Below are positions 45,301-54,130 of a stretch of 64,000 bases of DNA, piece after piece; position 1 is the first letter of the stretch; every line of letters starts with the position of its first letter. The stretch is from positions 248,001 through 312,000 of the forward strand of contig JACKCI010000002.1 of assembly GCA_020634155.1 (NCBI GenBank), read 5' to 3'. This stretch comes from Anaerolineales bacterium (GTDB lineage Bacteria; Chloroflexota; Anaerolineae; Aggregatilineales; J027). The position numbers and the translations under genes were made by a program. The notes beneath the pieces were generated by a model. That model searched no databases and was not told the origin of the DNA. It saw only the letters and a list, made by a program, of their open reading frames with translations.

Positions 45301-46662
45301 ATGGTGAATCTAGTTGACAATAGCATACGGCAACCGTTAACCACGAAGGATAGTCCGGTGTCGCAAGCCGACCAAAGCACAATCTTACAACGTATCCTTG
45401 AAACCAGCCGCCAGATGTCTGAAACCCGCGAGCTAGAGCCACTGTTGTTTTATGTCATGGATCAGGCACTGGAGTTGACCAATGGCGAACATGGCTATTT
45501 AGTCCTTATTGAAGGTAATAGCCTTGATTTTCGGGTTACACGTGGCACACCCTACGAAGGTGACAAGAGCGAGTCGCCCGTTAGCCATACCATTATTCGG
45601 CGTGTGGTCGAAAGCCGTGAACCAGTTCTTGAACACGATGCTATGAGTGGTAGCCAAGGGTTCACGAACAGTGTCTTTCGGCTCCAACTACGATCAGTCT
45701 TGTGTGTCCCTCTAATGGCTCAAGCCGAGCTATTGGGGGTTTTGTATATTGAGAACCGAAACATTGCAGGGGCGTTTACAGAAGCTGATGTGCCGCTAGT
45801 GATGATTTTCGCCAGCCAAGCAGCGGTTGCCATTCGCAATGCCCAACTGAACTATCAGCAAGATGTCCTGATGGCCCATCTCGAATCTATTGTGCAAGAA
45901 CGCACGGCTGAACTCGATTTGGCGCGGCGTGAGGCCGAAGCGGGCTGGTTTGCCGCCCTCGAAGAAAATCGTCTCCGTACTGGAATGCTCGGCAATATCA
46001 CCCATGACCTGCGCTCCCCGCTCAATGTGGTGGTTAACGCCTTAGAGTGGATGCGGATGGGGGAGTTTGGCGAGATTACTGCTGACCAAGAGGAGTGGAT
46101 TGGGCGCTCGTTGAATGCTATTCAACAGGTATTGCGGCTCGTCAATGATATTTTCGATCTGTCTAAGATTGACCAAGGGAAGTTTGAACTATTCCCGCGT
46201 GTTGTGGAAATTGGCCCCCTTATGGAGCAAACGCTCGCTATTGCAGAAGGGGTCAAACGCAATACCGAAGTCGAGTTTCGTGCCGAAATAGCCCCTGACC
46301 TACCGCCTATTTGGGCAGACCCTGACCGTGTGCAGCAGATTTTGATTAATCTGTTTACCAACGCCTTCAAGTTCACCCAACAAGGAAGTGTCACGCTACG
46401 GGTTGACCGTCCTTATGCCTTGCATAGCGTCCTGTTTATGGTTATTGACACAGGCGATGGGATAGCGGAAGATGAGCAGACTCGCCTCTTTGACCGTTTT
46501 CAGCAAGCAGGTGACAAGGAAGACCGCAAGAAACGCGGTACAGGTCTGGGGTTAGCTATCTGCAAAGAAATTGTAGAACGACACGGGGGTGAGATATGGC
46601 TGGAAAGTCAACTCGGCAAAGGCACTACCTTTTATTTCACCTTGCCCATCGCAGAAGAATAA
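45301..46662 (+). CDS. GAF-domain sensor histidine kinase
   Basis: 453 residues, no membrane segment, so cytoplasmic. GAF domain ~43-180 (LEPLLFYVMDQALELTNGEHGYL ... VPLVMIFASQAAVAIRNA), a coiled linker, HisKA with LGNITHDLRSPLNVVVNALE (His ~235), then HATPase with N-box NLFTNAFKFTQQG, G1 DTGDGIAEDE, F-box and G2 GTGLGLAICKEIV. No response regulator is nearby (orphan). ATG at 45301 is chosen over a TTG at 45292, which lies in the likely promoter tail. Confidence 0.92.
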   Translation: MVNLVDNSIRQPLTTKDSPVSQADQSTILQRILETSRQMSETRELEPLLFYVMDQALELTNGEHGYLVLIEGNSLDFRVTRGTPYEGDKSESPVSHTIIRRVVESREPVLEHDAMSGSQGFTNSVFRLQLRSVLCVPLMAQAELLGVLYIENRNIAGAFTEADVPLVMIFASQAAVAIRNAQLNYQQDVLMAHLESIVQERTAELDLARREAEAGWFAALEENRLRTGMLGNITHDLRSPLNVVVNALEWMRMGEFGEITADQEEWIGRSLNAIQQVLRLVNDIFDLSKIDQGKFELFPRVVEIGPLMEQTLAIAEGVKRNTEVEFRAEIAPDLPPIWADPDRVQQILINLFTNAFKFTQQGSVTLRVDRPYALHSVLFMVIDTGDGIAEDEQTRLFDRFQQAGDKEDRKKRGTGLGLAICKEIVERHGGEIWLESQLGKGTTFYFTLPIAEE

Positions 46663-46708
46663 AAGAACGAAGGGCAAGTTTTTCACTCACCCTTTATCTC
46701 GTCAACGT

Positions 46709-47047
46709 CTAATTGAGATGGCCCTCAAGTTGTTTGACAATCTTGGCCTTGGGTTGGAAGCCCTGTACACGCAGGGCCGGCTCACCGTTCTTGAATAGAA
46801 TCAGGGTTGGGATTGCCATCACCCCATATTGACGCAAAATAGACTGATGGGCATCCGCATCAAGTTTACCCACGCGCAGCCGTTCACCATAATCAGCCGC
46901 CAACTCGTCAACAATCGGCGCAATCATCTTACACGGACCGCACCACTCCGCCCAAAAATCGATTAAGACGGGTACCTCAGATTGTAGCACCTCGGTCTTG
47001 AAGTTTTCAGTTGTGACCTCAAAGGTAAGTTGACCTTCTTTATCCAT
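46709..47047 (-). CDS. trxA: Thioredoxin
   Basis: 112 residues with the active site FWAEWCGPCKM and the cis-Pro AIPTLILFKNGE; general disulfide reductase. Standard length, cytoplasmic. Diverges from hrcA across ~80 bases; no thioredoxin reductase in the window. Confidence 0.96.
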   Translation of the reverse strand: MDKEGQLTFEVTTENFKTEVLQSEVPVLIDFWAEWCGPCKMIAPIVDELAADYGERLRVGKLDADAHQSILRQYGVMAIPTLILFKNGEPALRVQGFQPKAKIVKQLEGHLN

Positions 47048-47128
47048 TACAGTTCTTCCTTTAGGATGATGTTTGAGTTACGTGTATGCTAAAATTGATG
47101 GCAGCGCTTGTCAAGGAGTATGCAAAGC

Positions 47129-48208
47129 ATGGATGTACCTTCGGCTGAAAATCTTACGGAACGCCAGCGGTTTTTGCTGAGTGTGTTGGTGCGCGAATAT
47201 ATCACCCATCCCGAACCCATTAGTTCAGGACGTTTGACGGCTGCCGCCAACCTCAACATCAGCAGTGCGACGGCTCGTAACGAAATGGCCGCCCTAGAAG
47301 AAAAAGGCTATATCCGGTCTCCACATACCTCATCGGGGCGTGTACCAACGGAGGAAGGGTATCGTTTCTTTGCCAAGCAACTCTTAGAAGATGTCACCTT
47401 ACCCCCACCGCCTGTTGAGATGATTCGCTCCCAGTTTCAAGATGTCCCTCAAGAGGTTGATGCATGGTTACAAACAGCTACGGTCATCCTTGCTCAACAA
47501 ACCCATGCTGCCGCCATTGTGACCGAACCCCGTATCTACACCAGCCATCGTTTTAAGCATATTCAGTTGATTGGGGTGCAGGGGCGGTTGGTGCTGATGG
47601 TTTTGGTGCTGAATAGTGGCTATGTGCATCAGCAGATGCTCGTCATGGCTGAACCCATCCCACAGCCGCAACTCTCCCAAGCCTCTGATGTCCTCAACCG
47701 AATTGCGATTGACCAGACCGCTAACGATGTCCGCGACGCTTGCCGCAACGCGACCACCCTTGTCCAAGAAATTGGCGATTTGGCTGCTGACGCCCTCCAG
47801 CAACTCGATGACCTCGGTGGACGCATTCGTTACCAAGCAGGTTTGAGTGAACTGCTGCCTGAACTGAAAGAGCAGTCTGCGAAACAGGCATTGCGTGTCT
47901 TAGAAGGTCATGTCGGGCTTGATCCTATCCTTGGCGAGATGGCGGATAAGGAAGTCGGTACGGTGCGGGTGGTGATTGCAGGCGAAGGGCGCTGGGAGGA
48001 ATTAAGCCACCTCAGTATGGTGCTGGGGCGCTATGGCACTGGTTCCATGATGGGGGCCATTGGCGTCGTTGGCCCTACCCGCATGTCGTACCCTAAAGCA
48101 ATTGCGTCAGTAGGCTATCTGGCTGAATACATCAGTGAGTTCCTATCGGAGGCTCAGGGCAATGCTGCCGAGGCCAGAGACGAGGATAGTGACGCCGAGG
48201 GCGAATAG
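47129..48208 (+). CDS. hrcA: Heat-inducible transcription repressor HrcA
   Basis: 359 residues; represses chaperone operons through CIRCE. N-terminal winged helix LTERQRFLLSVLVREYITHPEPISSGRL and ISSATARNEMAALEEKGYI followed by TSSGRVPTEEGYRFF; C-terminal SHLSMVLGRYGTGSMMGAIGVVGPTRM. ATG at 47129 is used (AAGGAG ten bases upstream; earlier ATG and TTG are possible). grpE/dnaK do not follow. The acidic tail (ARDEDSDAEGE) overlaps the opposite-strand gene by 55 bases. Confidence 0.94.
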   Translation: MDVPSAENLTERQRFLLSVLVREYITHPEPISSGRLTAAANLNISSATARNEMAALEEKGYIRSPHTSSGRVPTEEGYRFFAKQLLEDVTLPPPPVEMIRSQFQDVPQEVDAWLQTATVILAQQTHAAAIVTEPRIYTSHRFKHIQLIGVQGRLVLMVLVLNSGYVHQQMLVMAEPIPQPQLSQASDVLNRIAIDQTANDVRDACRNATTLVQEIGDLAADALQQLDDLGGRIRYQAGLSELLPELKEQSAKQALRVLEGHVGLDPILGEMADKEVGTVRVVIAGEGRWEELSHLSMVLGRYGTGSMMGAIGVVGPTRMSYPKAIASVGYLAEYISEFLSEAQGNAAEARDEDSDAEGE

Positions 48209-48729
48209 GACTGGCGTACACTGAACCAGAGGCGGTTACTTGGGTCTAGGCGTGGATTAGCTCTGACGGCAAGGGCATAGCGCCCAATTTCTAGCTGCTT
48301 TGGCAAATGCCACACTCGACAGAAAGCCCCTTGAGGCTGATTTTTGACGGATTGATTGGCCCAGACTTGTCCCGACTCCGTATACATATAGAGCCAATAA
48401 TCAACGCTCGATTCATCGGTATACAGTTGTCCACAAATACACAGGGTTTGGGTAGGTTCAAGTGCGCCTTGAAGGTTAACATGTGATGAGCCATCGCAGT
48501 CTTGGTCAGTAACACCTGTTAGCACCATGCGAAAGTCATCACCAGAGGGCTGTAGCAGTTCCCGCAGCCAAGGGGCCACCGCCCGATAGGAGACCCCACC
48601 GAGTAAAATCAGCAACAAAACAACCGATAAAATTGGACGAATATAGTTGCGGGAGGGGCGCTCTCGCAAGGAAAGGTCATCATGTTCATAGTCGCTGGTA
48701 TATTGATCGTTGGGTTTGTGGTTGCTCAT
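48154..48729 (-). CDS. Single-pass membrane protein of unknown function
   Basis: 191 residues: a polar N-terminus, one transmembrane segment (PILSVVLLLILLGGVSYRAVA, ~32-52) and an extracytoplasmic domain with several Cys (CDGSSHVN, LCICGQLY, FCRVWHL). The Ser/Ala-rich C-terminus lies within hrcA on the opposite strand. The ATG at 48729 has no evident ribosome site and lies within the 48682 frame. Probably real but the start is uncertain. Confidence 0.6.
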   Translation of the reverse strand: MSNHKPNDQYTSDYEHDDLSLRERPSRNYIRPILSVVLLLILLGGVSYRAVAPWLRELLQPSGDDFRMVLTGVTDQDCDGSSHVNLQGALEPTQTLCICGQLYTDESSVDYWLYMYTESGQVWANQSVKNQPQGAFCRVWHLPKQLEIGRYALAVRANPRLDPSNRLWFSVRQSYSPSASLSSSLASAALP

Positions 48730-48984
48730 CTGATTTGGGTTTGGCAGCAGCCTGTTCCTTTGAGCTTGGGGCTGGTGGGATTAGGTGCCTTGAACAGTCT
48801 AGCGGGTTGGATTGCAGTGTGGTCAGGTTTTGCACCCGCTATACTGGTAGTGGGCATAGGTCTAGCCTCGGTCAGTCTTGGCATGGTTATCCATGATTAC
48901 GCGACAGCCTCTACACCCCATTGGACTCAACACGCCATACGGGTTGGCATCTGCATCTTTCTACTCGGACTGCTCGTCCTCTAG
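48682..48984 (+). CDS. Small hydrophobic membrane protein
   Basis: 100 residues with about three transmembrane segments (FIVAGILIVGFVVAHLIWVW, ~1-20; LGLVGLGALNSLAGWIAVW, ~29-48; AILVVGIGLASVSLGMVI and AIRVGICIFLLGLLVL). ATG has an AAGG-rich leader. It overlaps the 191-residue gene at its start (48 bases) and otsB at its end (24 bases), both on the other strand. Unrecognised; plausible because of its consistent hydrophobicity. Confidence 0.5.
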   Translation: MFIVAGILIVGFVVAHLIWVWQQPVPLSLGLVGLGALNSLAGWIAVWSGFAPAILVVGIGLASVSLGMVIHDYATASTPHWTQHAIRVGICIFLLGLLVL

Positions 48985-49857
48985 GCTTTCGTTCTTCTTG
49001 GAAAGGGCCTCTAGCAACCATCCCAAGAACGCCTCGACATCGTGTACTCCACTGACAATTACATCTGAAGCGTTCCGTACTGCTTGCTCAATCTCATTAC
49101 ATTTTTCGGGTGGGTTGGCGACAACCCCAACATTGATGGCATCAAGGCCCGTGAGATCACGCAACTTACGAGCCATGAGCATAGCATCCACATCGGTTAT
49201 ATCATCCCCGATATAAATGACGCCATCCAATTCATGCTCACGTACCAATTCAGCAAGGGCGGTACCTTTATTAGCTTCAATAGGTGGCCGCACTTCATAG
49301 AGTGCCCGCCCTTTATTCATCGCTAACCCATGTTTGGTTACCACTTCCCGAACCAATGGCTCTAAGGTCTCGGCTGCTTTTTCAGGACGGGGGGTGAGCC
49401 GATAGTGGATAGAAGCCGTTGCATATTTGTCCTCAATCCACATGCCAATGGTAAGATGGGGGCGAATCTCATCAAGGGCAGCGGTTAATGCTTTGCGATA
49501 TTGGCGCACATGTTCATTAAGAACCCGCCCACCATTATGCCAGCGCTCAAGGCCATGATTGCCGATATAGACCACGCCAGAGACCGCAATCCGTGCTTGG
49601 AGGTCACGGGCTGACCGTCCTGAAATCGCTGCCACAAGAGGTAACATCAACACAATGGTACCCATCAATTGGCGATTGCGAGGCGTTACCACAGCCGCCT
49701 CTGGCGTTTCAGCCAGATGGCTGATGGTACCATCCATGTCGGTGATGAGTCCTAAGCGTTTGGCAGCAAACACAGGCGCTAAAACACTATTGGTGGCAGC
49801 TTTCCAATGGGGAGCGGAAGATGTTTCTGTTTGCATAGTCAACCCGTCAATTGTCAT
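48961..49857 (-). CDS. otsB: Trehalose-phosphatase (HAD-IIB)
   Basis: 298 residues; dephosphorylates trehalose 6-phosphate. HAD motif I ITDMDGTIS, motif II AAISGRSARDLQ, cap region YIGNHGLERWHNG, motif III/IV Lys in EANKGTALAEL and YIGDDITDVDAM. otsA is not nearby. ATG 49857 or 49836; the shorter has a weak ribosome site. Confidence 0.92.
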   Translation of the reverse strand: MTIDGLTMQTETSSAPHWKAATNSVLAPVFAAKRLGLITDMDGTISHLAETPEAAVVTPRNRQLMGTIVLMLPLVAAISGRSARDLQARIAVSGVVYIGNHGLERWHNGGRVLNEHVRQYRKALTAALDEIRPHLTIGMWIEDKYATASIHYRLTPRPEKAAETLEPLVREVVTKHGLAMNKGRALYEVRPPIEANKGTALAELVREHELDGVIYIGDDITDVDAMLMARKLRDLTGLDAINVGVVANPPEKCNEIEQAVRNASDVIVSGVHDVEAFLGWLLEALSKKNESLEDEQSE

Positions 49858-49995
49858 AGAGAAAATAGCCAGATTATTGTGGAAAAAGCCTTAAATAAAA
49901 CAAAAACTCTTGTTTATTGACAGGTCTGTTTTTCTAATAATAGAAGCAATCCCCATTCTTCGCAATAGTTTTTGGCAAAGAATGGGGAATTTTGC

Positions 49996-51144
49996 TTATT
50001 CGGTGGTTGTTTCAGGAGCCGGATTAACGGTGATGTCTAGCTGGGCAATGTTGTTAGCTTCATTCGACTCTGCAACCGAGTTATTTAAATCGACAAATAT
50101 CGAGATTTGTTGGGTGCCGGGTGCGGTGAAGGTAATACTTTGATACGCGGCTTGGGCAACATTTAGGGTTCCACCGGGAACAAGGTTGGTCACGTCTTGA
50201 ATAATCTCGCTTCCTCCCGGTAGCACAATCTGAACTTGGAAGGCCCCACTATTGCTGGCCCCGATGTTCTGAATTTGCAGGCTGTAGTCTTCAGTGGCTG
50301 TACCCGACGCATCCAAATTGACCACCACTGCCCCACCAATTGGCAACGCCACTAAATCGGCAGGTGCAGGCGAGGCTGAGGGAGCAGGGGTATTGGTTGG
50401 CGCTGGGGTTGCGGTGGCAGGCGGTGATTGCACAGGTACACTCGCACAACTACCAAGCAAGGTGACATACCCCGCGCTGACCCATCCTATTTGGGTGCTA
50501 GTCGTATCCCGCACCTGATACCAGCTATTGTCACCCAAACGGCCTAAAACCAAGGGTTCTTCATTAAGCGCAAAACGGTCAATAATATAGTCGGGGCTAC
50601 TGGCATCGGGAATCGAGCGGAAGTTGAGGGCATCGGTATCGACCCGCGCCCGACAGGGGCCAAGGGTTGGCGCAACAGGTGTTAGAATAGTGCCAGAGCC
50701 AGATGAAGCGGCTGTGCCTGTTGGCAGCGTGCTACCAACCGTCAAGGCCATTGTCGCGGGTACACTCGCTACGCTACCACGCCATGCCACTACTTGCATA
50801 CTGACATTGCCAATCCGTACAGGTGTCCATGTCAAATTGACGACCAGTGGGGTTGTGCCATTCGGGTCAGGTGAGGATTTTTGGTCTACAGTGCGGTCAT
50901 TGACTTTAAGCTCAATACGAGTCACACCTTGTCCAGTCGGGTCTACTGCTTCAACTTCAATCGTGAGCGGTTGACCGACAGCACCCACTGTTGGGTTATT
51001 GCGGATGGCAACTGTCGGTGGCGTATTGCTACTGCTAAGGACGGAATCGCCTGTACTATCATCTTTGGTTAAGTTACAGGCTAGGGTTGCTACCAGCAAT
51101 GCGACAACTACCCCTATTACCGCACGCGAAGATTGACCAAACAT
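49996..51144 (-). CDS. Lipoprotein with SH3-like and CARDB domains
   Basis: 382 residues. Signal peptide VVALLVATLAC (lipobox Cys), an Ig-like domain (~30-120, IELKVNDRTVDQKS), SH3-like domain (~150-225: ALNFRSIPDASSPDYIIDRFALNEEPLVLGRLGDNSWYQVRDT), a Pro/Ala/Thr linker, and a C-terminal CARDB domain (~265-375: SNSGAFQVQIVLPGGSEI ... SVAESNEANNIAQLDITV). A wall- or glycan-associated surface protein. ATG at 51144 has GGAGG just upstream; the frame from 51156 uses a TTG. Confidence 0.85.
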   Translation of the reverse strand: MFGQSSRAVIGVVVALLVATLACNLTKDDSTGDSVLSSSNTPPTVAIRNNPTVGAVGQPLTIEVEAVDPTGQGVTRIELKVNDRTVDQKSSPDPNGTTPLVVNLTWTPVRIGNVSMQVVAWRGSVASVPATMALTVGSTLPTGTAASSGSGTILTPVAPTLGPCRARVDTDALNFRSIPDASSPDYIIDRFALNEEPLVLGRLGDNSWYQVRDTTSTQIGWVSAGYVTLLGSCASVPVQSPPATATPAPTNTPAPSASPAPADLVALPIGGAVVVNLDASGTATEDYSLQIQNIGASNSGAFQVQIVLPGGSEIIQDVTNLVPGGTLNVAQAAYQSITFTAPGTQQISIFVDLNNSVAESNEANNIAQLDITVNPAPETTTE

Positions 51145-51241
51145 ATTGCCTCCCAAGATTGGCTACATATCTTAGATTTTAAAGTCGATGCAGCAGAAGG
51201 GCAAGTCTTGGCTATCGACCCTATACAATGCCGTAGCGCTT

Positions 51242-51250
51242 TGCTATAAT
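51242..51250 (+). promoter_or_regulatory. Extended -10 promoter of rpsO
   Basis: TGCTATAAT (TGn extended -10 with TATAAT at 51245-51250) 43 bases before the rpsO start; a weak -35 (tataca, 51222-51227) lies 17 bases upstream. Confidence 0.65.
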
Positions 51251-51292
51251 GTCACGCGCTATTCAGAAGCTAAAATTTGGACATTAACGATT

Positions 51293-51562
51293 ATGGGAAT
51301 TACCAAAGAAGATAAAGAAGCCATTGTCCGTGAATTTGGCATCCACGAATCGGATACCGGTTCGGCTCATGTCCAAATCGCGTTGCTCACCAATCGGATT
51401 CAGCATCTGACTGAACACCTCAAGATTCACATTCATGACGAACACAGCCGTCGTGGGCTGTTGCAATTGGTTGGTCAACGTCGGCGGCTCTTGCGTTATC
51501 TCAAGAAGAAAGACGTTGACGCCTATATGGATGTCACCAGCAGGTTGAAAATACGCCGCTAG
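51293..51562 (+). CDS. rpsO: 30S ribosomal protein S15
   Basis: 89 residues: EFGIHESDTGSAHVQIALLTNRIQHLTEHLKIHIHDEHSRRGLLQLVGQRRRLLRYLKKK is the four-helix S15 core. ATG at 51293 (MGITKED) is standard; the longer frame is not used. pnp follows, the conserved rpsO-pnp pair, separated here by a terminator. Confidence 0.97.
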   Translation: MGITKEDKEAIVREFGIHESDTGSAHVQIALLTNRIQHLTEHLKIHIHDEHSRRGLLQLVGQRRRLLRYLKKKDVDAYMDVTSRLKIRR

Positions 51563-51594
51563 TCCATCGAACTACGTCAATTAAACGCAGCATT

Positions 51595-51648
51595 AGGCGC
51601 ACGCCCTTTGGGTTCCAACAGATAGGTGAGGGGCTTTGTGCGCCTTTT
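51595..51648 (+). terminator. Terminator between rpsO and pnp
   Basis: aggcgcac (51595-51602) pairs with gtgcgcct (51638-51645), enclosing gccc...gggc-type sequence, followed by TTTT. Partial read-through would feed pnp. Confidence 0.7.
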
Positions 51649-51686
51649 GTGTTATAGTCAACATCTAGGAGGATTAAAAAGAGCGT

Positions 51687-54002
51687 ATGTCTAACCGTAT
51701 GCCAGACGACCGTATTTACAGTGCGATGGTCGGTGACAAAGAGATTATTTTAAAAAGCGGCAAATTGGCGGAGCAAGCGGGTGGCGCGGTAGTCGCCCAG
51801 ATGGGTGACACAATTGTATTCTGCTCCACAACCATGAGTCCCCATGCCCGCGAAGGCATTGACTTCCTGCCATTAAGCGTCGATTACGAAGAGCGGCTGT
51901 ATGCCGTTGGGCGCATCCCCGGTTCATTTTTGCGCCGTGAAGGGCGTCCGAGCGAGCGTGGGATTTTGATTGCCCGTGTGACCGACCGCCCCCTACGGCC
52001 TTTGTTCCCCAAGGATTTGCGGAATGAAGTACAGGTCATCGTCATGTCGATGCAATATGACCAACTCAATGACATCGATATGTTGAGCATCATCGGCACC
52101 AGTGCAGCCCTTACCATCAGTGATGTGCCTTGGAATGGCCCGATTGGTGCTGCCCGTATTGGCCTTATTGACGGTCAGCTAGTGGTCAACCCCACTATCC
52201 CTGAAATGGCTGAGAGCAGCCTTGACCTGCGCGTGGCGGGTACCGCTGATGCCATTTTGATGGTGGAGTGTGCCGCTAAGAACGTCGATGAAGAGACCAT
52301 GCTAGAGGCCCTCAAACTAGCCCACACCAGTATGCAAGATGTCATTGCCCTGCAAAACCGGATGCGCGAAGAAATCGGCAAGCCCAAGCGTGCCCCTGAA
52401 GTTATCGATGGGGATGAGGCGCTCAAGACCCATATCTTGGCCCAAGTCAGCAAAGACATTGCCGAGATTGTCGCTACCAAGACTGACCGCGATGACCGCA
52501 ATGTAGCGATGGAAGACCTGCGAGAGCGCGTTGTAGCAGACAATATTGATGACGAACAAGAACAGACCTTGGTGGATAACACCGTCAAGCAAATCCGCGA
52601 GGCCATCTCTGAAGCGCTCAAGTATGAAGTGCGCCGTCGCATTGTTGAAGACCAAGTTCGCCCCGATGGTCGCGGCCCCACCGAGATTCGCCCCTTAGCG
52701 GCGGAAGTCGGCTTACTCAATCGTGTTCACGGCACAGGCTTGTTCATGCGTGGGCAAACCCAAGTGATGGGGACTTGCACCCTTGGCACCCCCCGTGACT
52801 CCCAATTGCTGGATGGTCTCTATCCTGAAGATAACAAGTCCTTCATGCTCCACTATAACTTCCCGCCTTACAGCACTGGCGAAACATGGATGCTGCGTGG
52901 CCCCAAACGCCGCGAAATTGGTCACGGTGCCTTAGCTGAAAACGCACTGCGGGCCATCATTCCGCCTGAAGGGGAGTTCCCCTATACCGTGCGAGTGGTC
53001 TGCGAAGTCATGTCATCCAACGGTAGTACCAGCATGGCATCGGTCTGTGCAGGCACCTTGGCCTTGATGGATGCAGGTGTGCCGATTCTAGCGCCTGTTG
53101 CGGGTATTGCAATGGGTCTCATCCGTGAGAAGGATAACTATATCGTCCTGACCGACATCCAAGGCATGGAAGACCACCTTGGCGATATGGACTTCAAGGT
53201 AGCGGGTACCCGCACAGGTATCACCGCCCTGCAAATGGACATCAAAATCGCAGGTATCCCCTACGATGTGTTGTCCCGCGCCTTGCGCCAAGCCTATGAT
53301 GCCCGCATTCAAATTCTGGATGTCATGACCGAGACTCTGCCTGAACCGCGTACCGAACTCAGTCCCTATGCTCCGCGCATTGAGACTATCAAGATTGATC
53401 CCGAATACATTGGGGCGGTTATCGGTCCGGGTGGCAAGGTCATTCGCTCCATCCAAGACTCGACCAACACCGTCATCGAAATTGCCGAAGATGGTACCGT
53501 CTTCATCTCCAGTGTGGATGGGGCAGGTGCTGACCGCGCCCGCGAGATGGTCTTGGCCTTGGTCGAGGTTCCTGTGCCGGGCAATCTCTACACCGGACGC
53601 ATCACCCGTATCGAAGATTATGGCGTGTATGTAGAAGTCTTGCCGGGTAAGGATGGCATGGTTCATATCAGCCAACTGAGCGATCAACGGGTCGAAGACA
53701 TCCGCCAAGAGTTCAAGTTGGGCGATGAAATCATGGTTATGATTACCGACATCGACCCCAGCGGCAAGATTCGCCTAAGCCGTCAAGCCATCCTCGAAGG
53801 CTGGACGCTGGAAGAGGCCCGCCAAAATGACCCCATCCTTGCGGGTGGTGGTCGTGGTCGTAGTGGTGGCGGTGGCAACCGCGGCGGCGGTAATCGTGGC
53901 GGCGGTGGTGGCAACCGAGGTGGTGGCCCCCGTCGTGATGGTGGCGGTGGTGGTGGACCGCGCCGTGACAGTGGCGGCAATCGCGGCCCCCGACGCGACT
54001 AA
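51687..54002 (+). CDS. pnp: Polynucleotide phosphorylase
   Basis: 771 residues; 3'-5' phosphorolytic exonuclease and polymerase of RNA. Two RNase PH domains (GDTIVFCSTTMS, IRPLAAEVGLLNRVHGTGLFMRGQTQVMGT, AGIAMGL ... MDFKVAGTRTGITALQMDIK), KH (IGAVIGPGGKVIRSIQDSTN), S1 (GNLYTGRITRIEDYGVYVEVLPGKDGMVHIS). The last ~55 residues (from ~715) are an unusual Gly/Arg/Asn tail (GGGRGRSGGGGNRGGGNRGG then PRRD repeats). ATG has AGGAGG upstream. Confidence 0.97.
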   Translation: MSNRMPDDRIYSAMVGDKEIILKSGKLAEQAGGAVVAQMGDTIVFCSTTMSPHAREGIDFLPLSVDYEERLYAVGRIPGSFLRREGRPSERGILIARVTDRPLRPLFPKDLRNEVQVIVMSMQYDQLNDIDMLSIIGTSAALTISDVPWNGPIGAARIGLIDGQLVVNPTIPEMAESSLDLRVAGTADAILMVECAAKNVDEETMLEALKLAHTSMQDVIALQNRMREEIGKPKRAPEVIDGDEALKTHILAQVSKDIAEIVATKTDRDDRNVAMEDLRERVVADNIDDEQEQTLVDNTVKQIREAISEALKYEVRRRIVEDQVRPDGRGPTEIRPLAAEVGLLNRVHGTGLFMRGQTQVMGTCTLGTPRDSQLLDGLYPEDNKSFMLHYNFPPYSTGETWMLRGPKRREIGHGALAENALRAIIPPEGEFPYTVRVVCEVMSSNGSTSMASVCAGTLALMDAGVPILAPVAGIAMGLIREKDNYIVLTDIQGMEDHLGDMDFKVAGTRTGITALQMDIKIAGIPYDVLSRALRQAYDARIQILDVMTETLPEPRTELSPYAPRIETIKIDPEYIGAVIGPGGKVIRSIQDSTNTVIEIAEDGTVFISSVDGAGADRAREMVLALVEVPVPGNLYTGRITRIEDYGVYVEVLPGKDGMVHISQLSDQRVEDIRQEFKLGDEIMVMITDIDPSGKIRLSRQAILEGWTLEEARQNDPILAGGGRGRSGGGGNRGGGNRGGGGGNRGGGPRRDGGGGGGPRRDSGGNRGPRRD

Positions 54003-54026
54003 TAAGCGCACCGAGACGAAAAAGAG

Positions 54027-54050
54027 AGAGGTCAACCCGACCTCTTTTTT
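54027..54050 (+). terminator. Terminator of pnp
   Basis: agaggtc (54027-54033) pairs with gacctct (54039-54045) across aaccc, then six T's. Confidence 0.88.
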
Positions 54051-54066
54051 ATTTTTTACAATCAAA

Positions 54067-54097
54067 AATTGAATGACGATTTGATTCTCGCTATAAT
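54067..54097 (+). promoter_or_regulatory. Thiolase promoter with operator
   Basis: TTGAAT (54069-54074), 17-base spacer, TATAAT (54092-54097). The 20-base site AATTGAATGACGATTTGATT (54067-54086) covers the -35 and matches the acyl-CoA dehydrogenase operator at 15 of 20 positions, with the right half (GATTTGATT) identical. Confidence 0.75.
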
Positions 54098-54130
54098 CTA
54101 GCCATCGTGTAGAGGAAACGGAGAAAAATT

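Noticed and set aside
53088..53708. 206-codon open frame antisense to pnp
   Set aside because: pnp is certain on the other strand; the frame has no start support.
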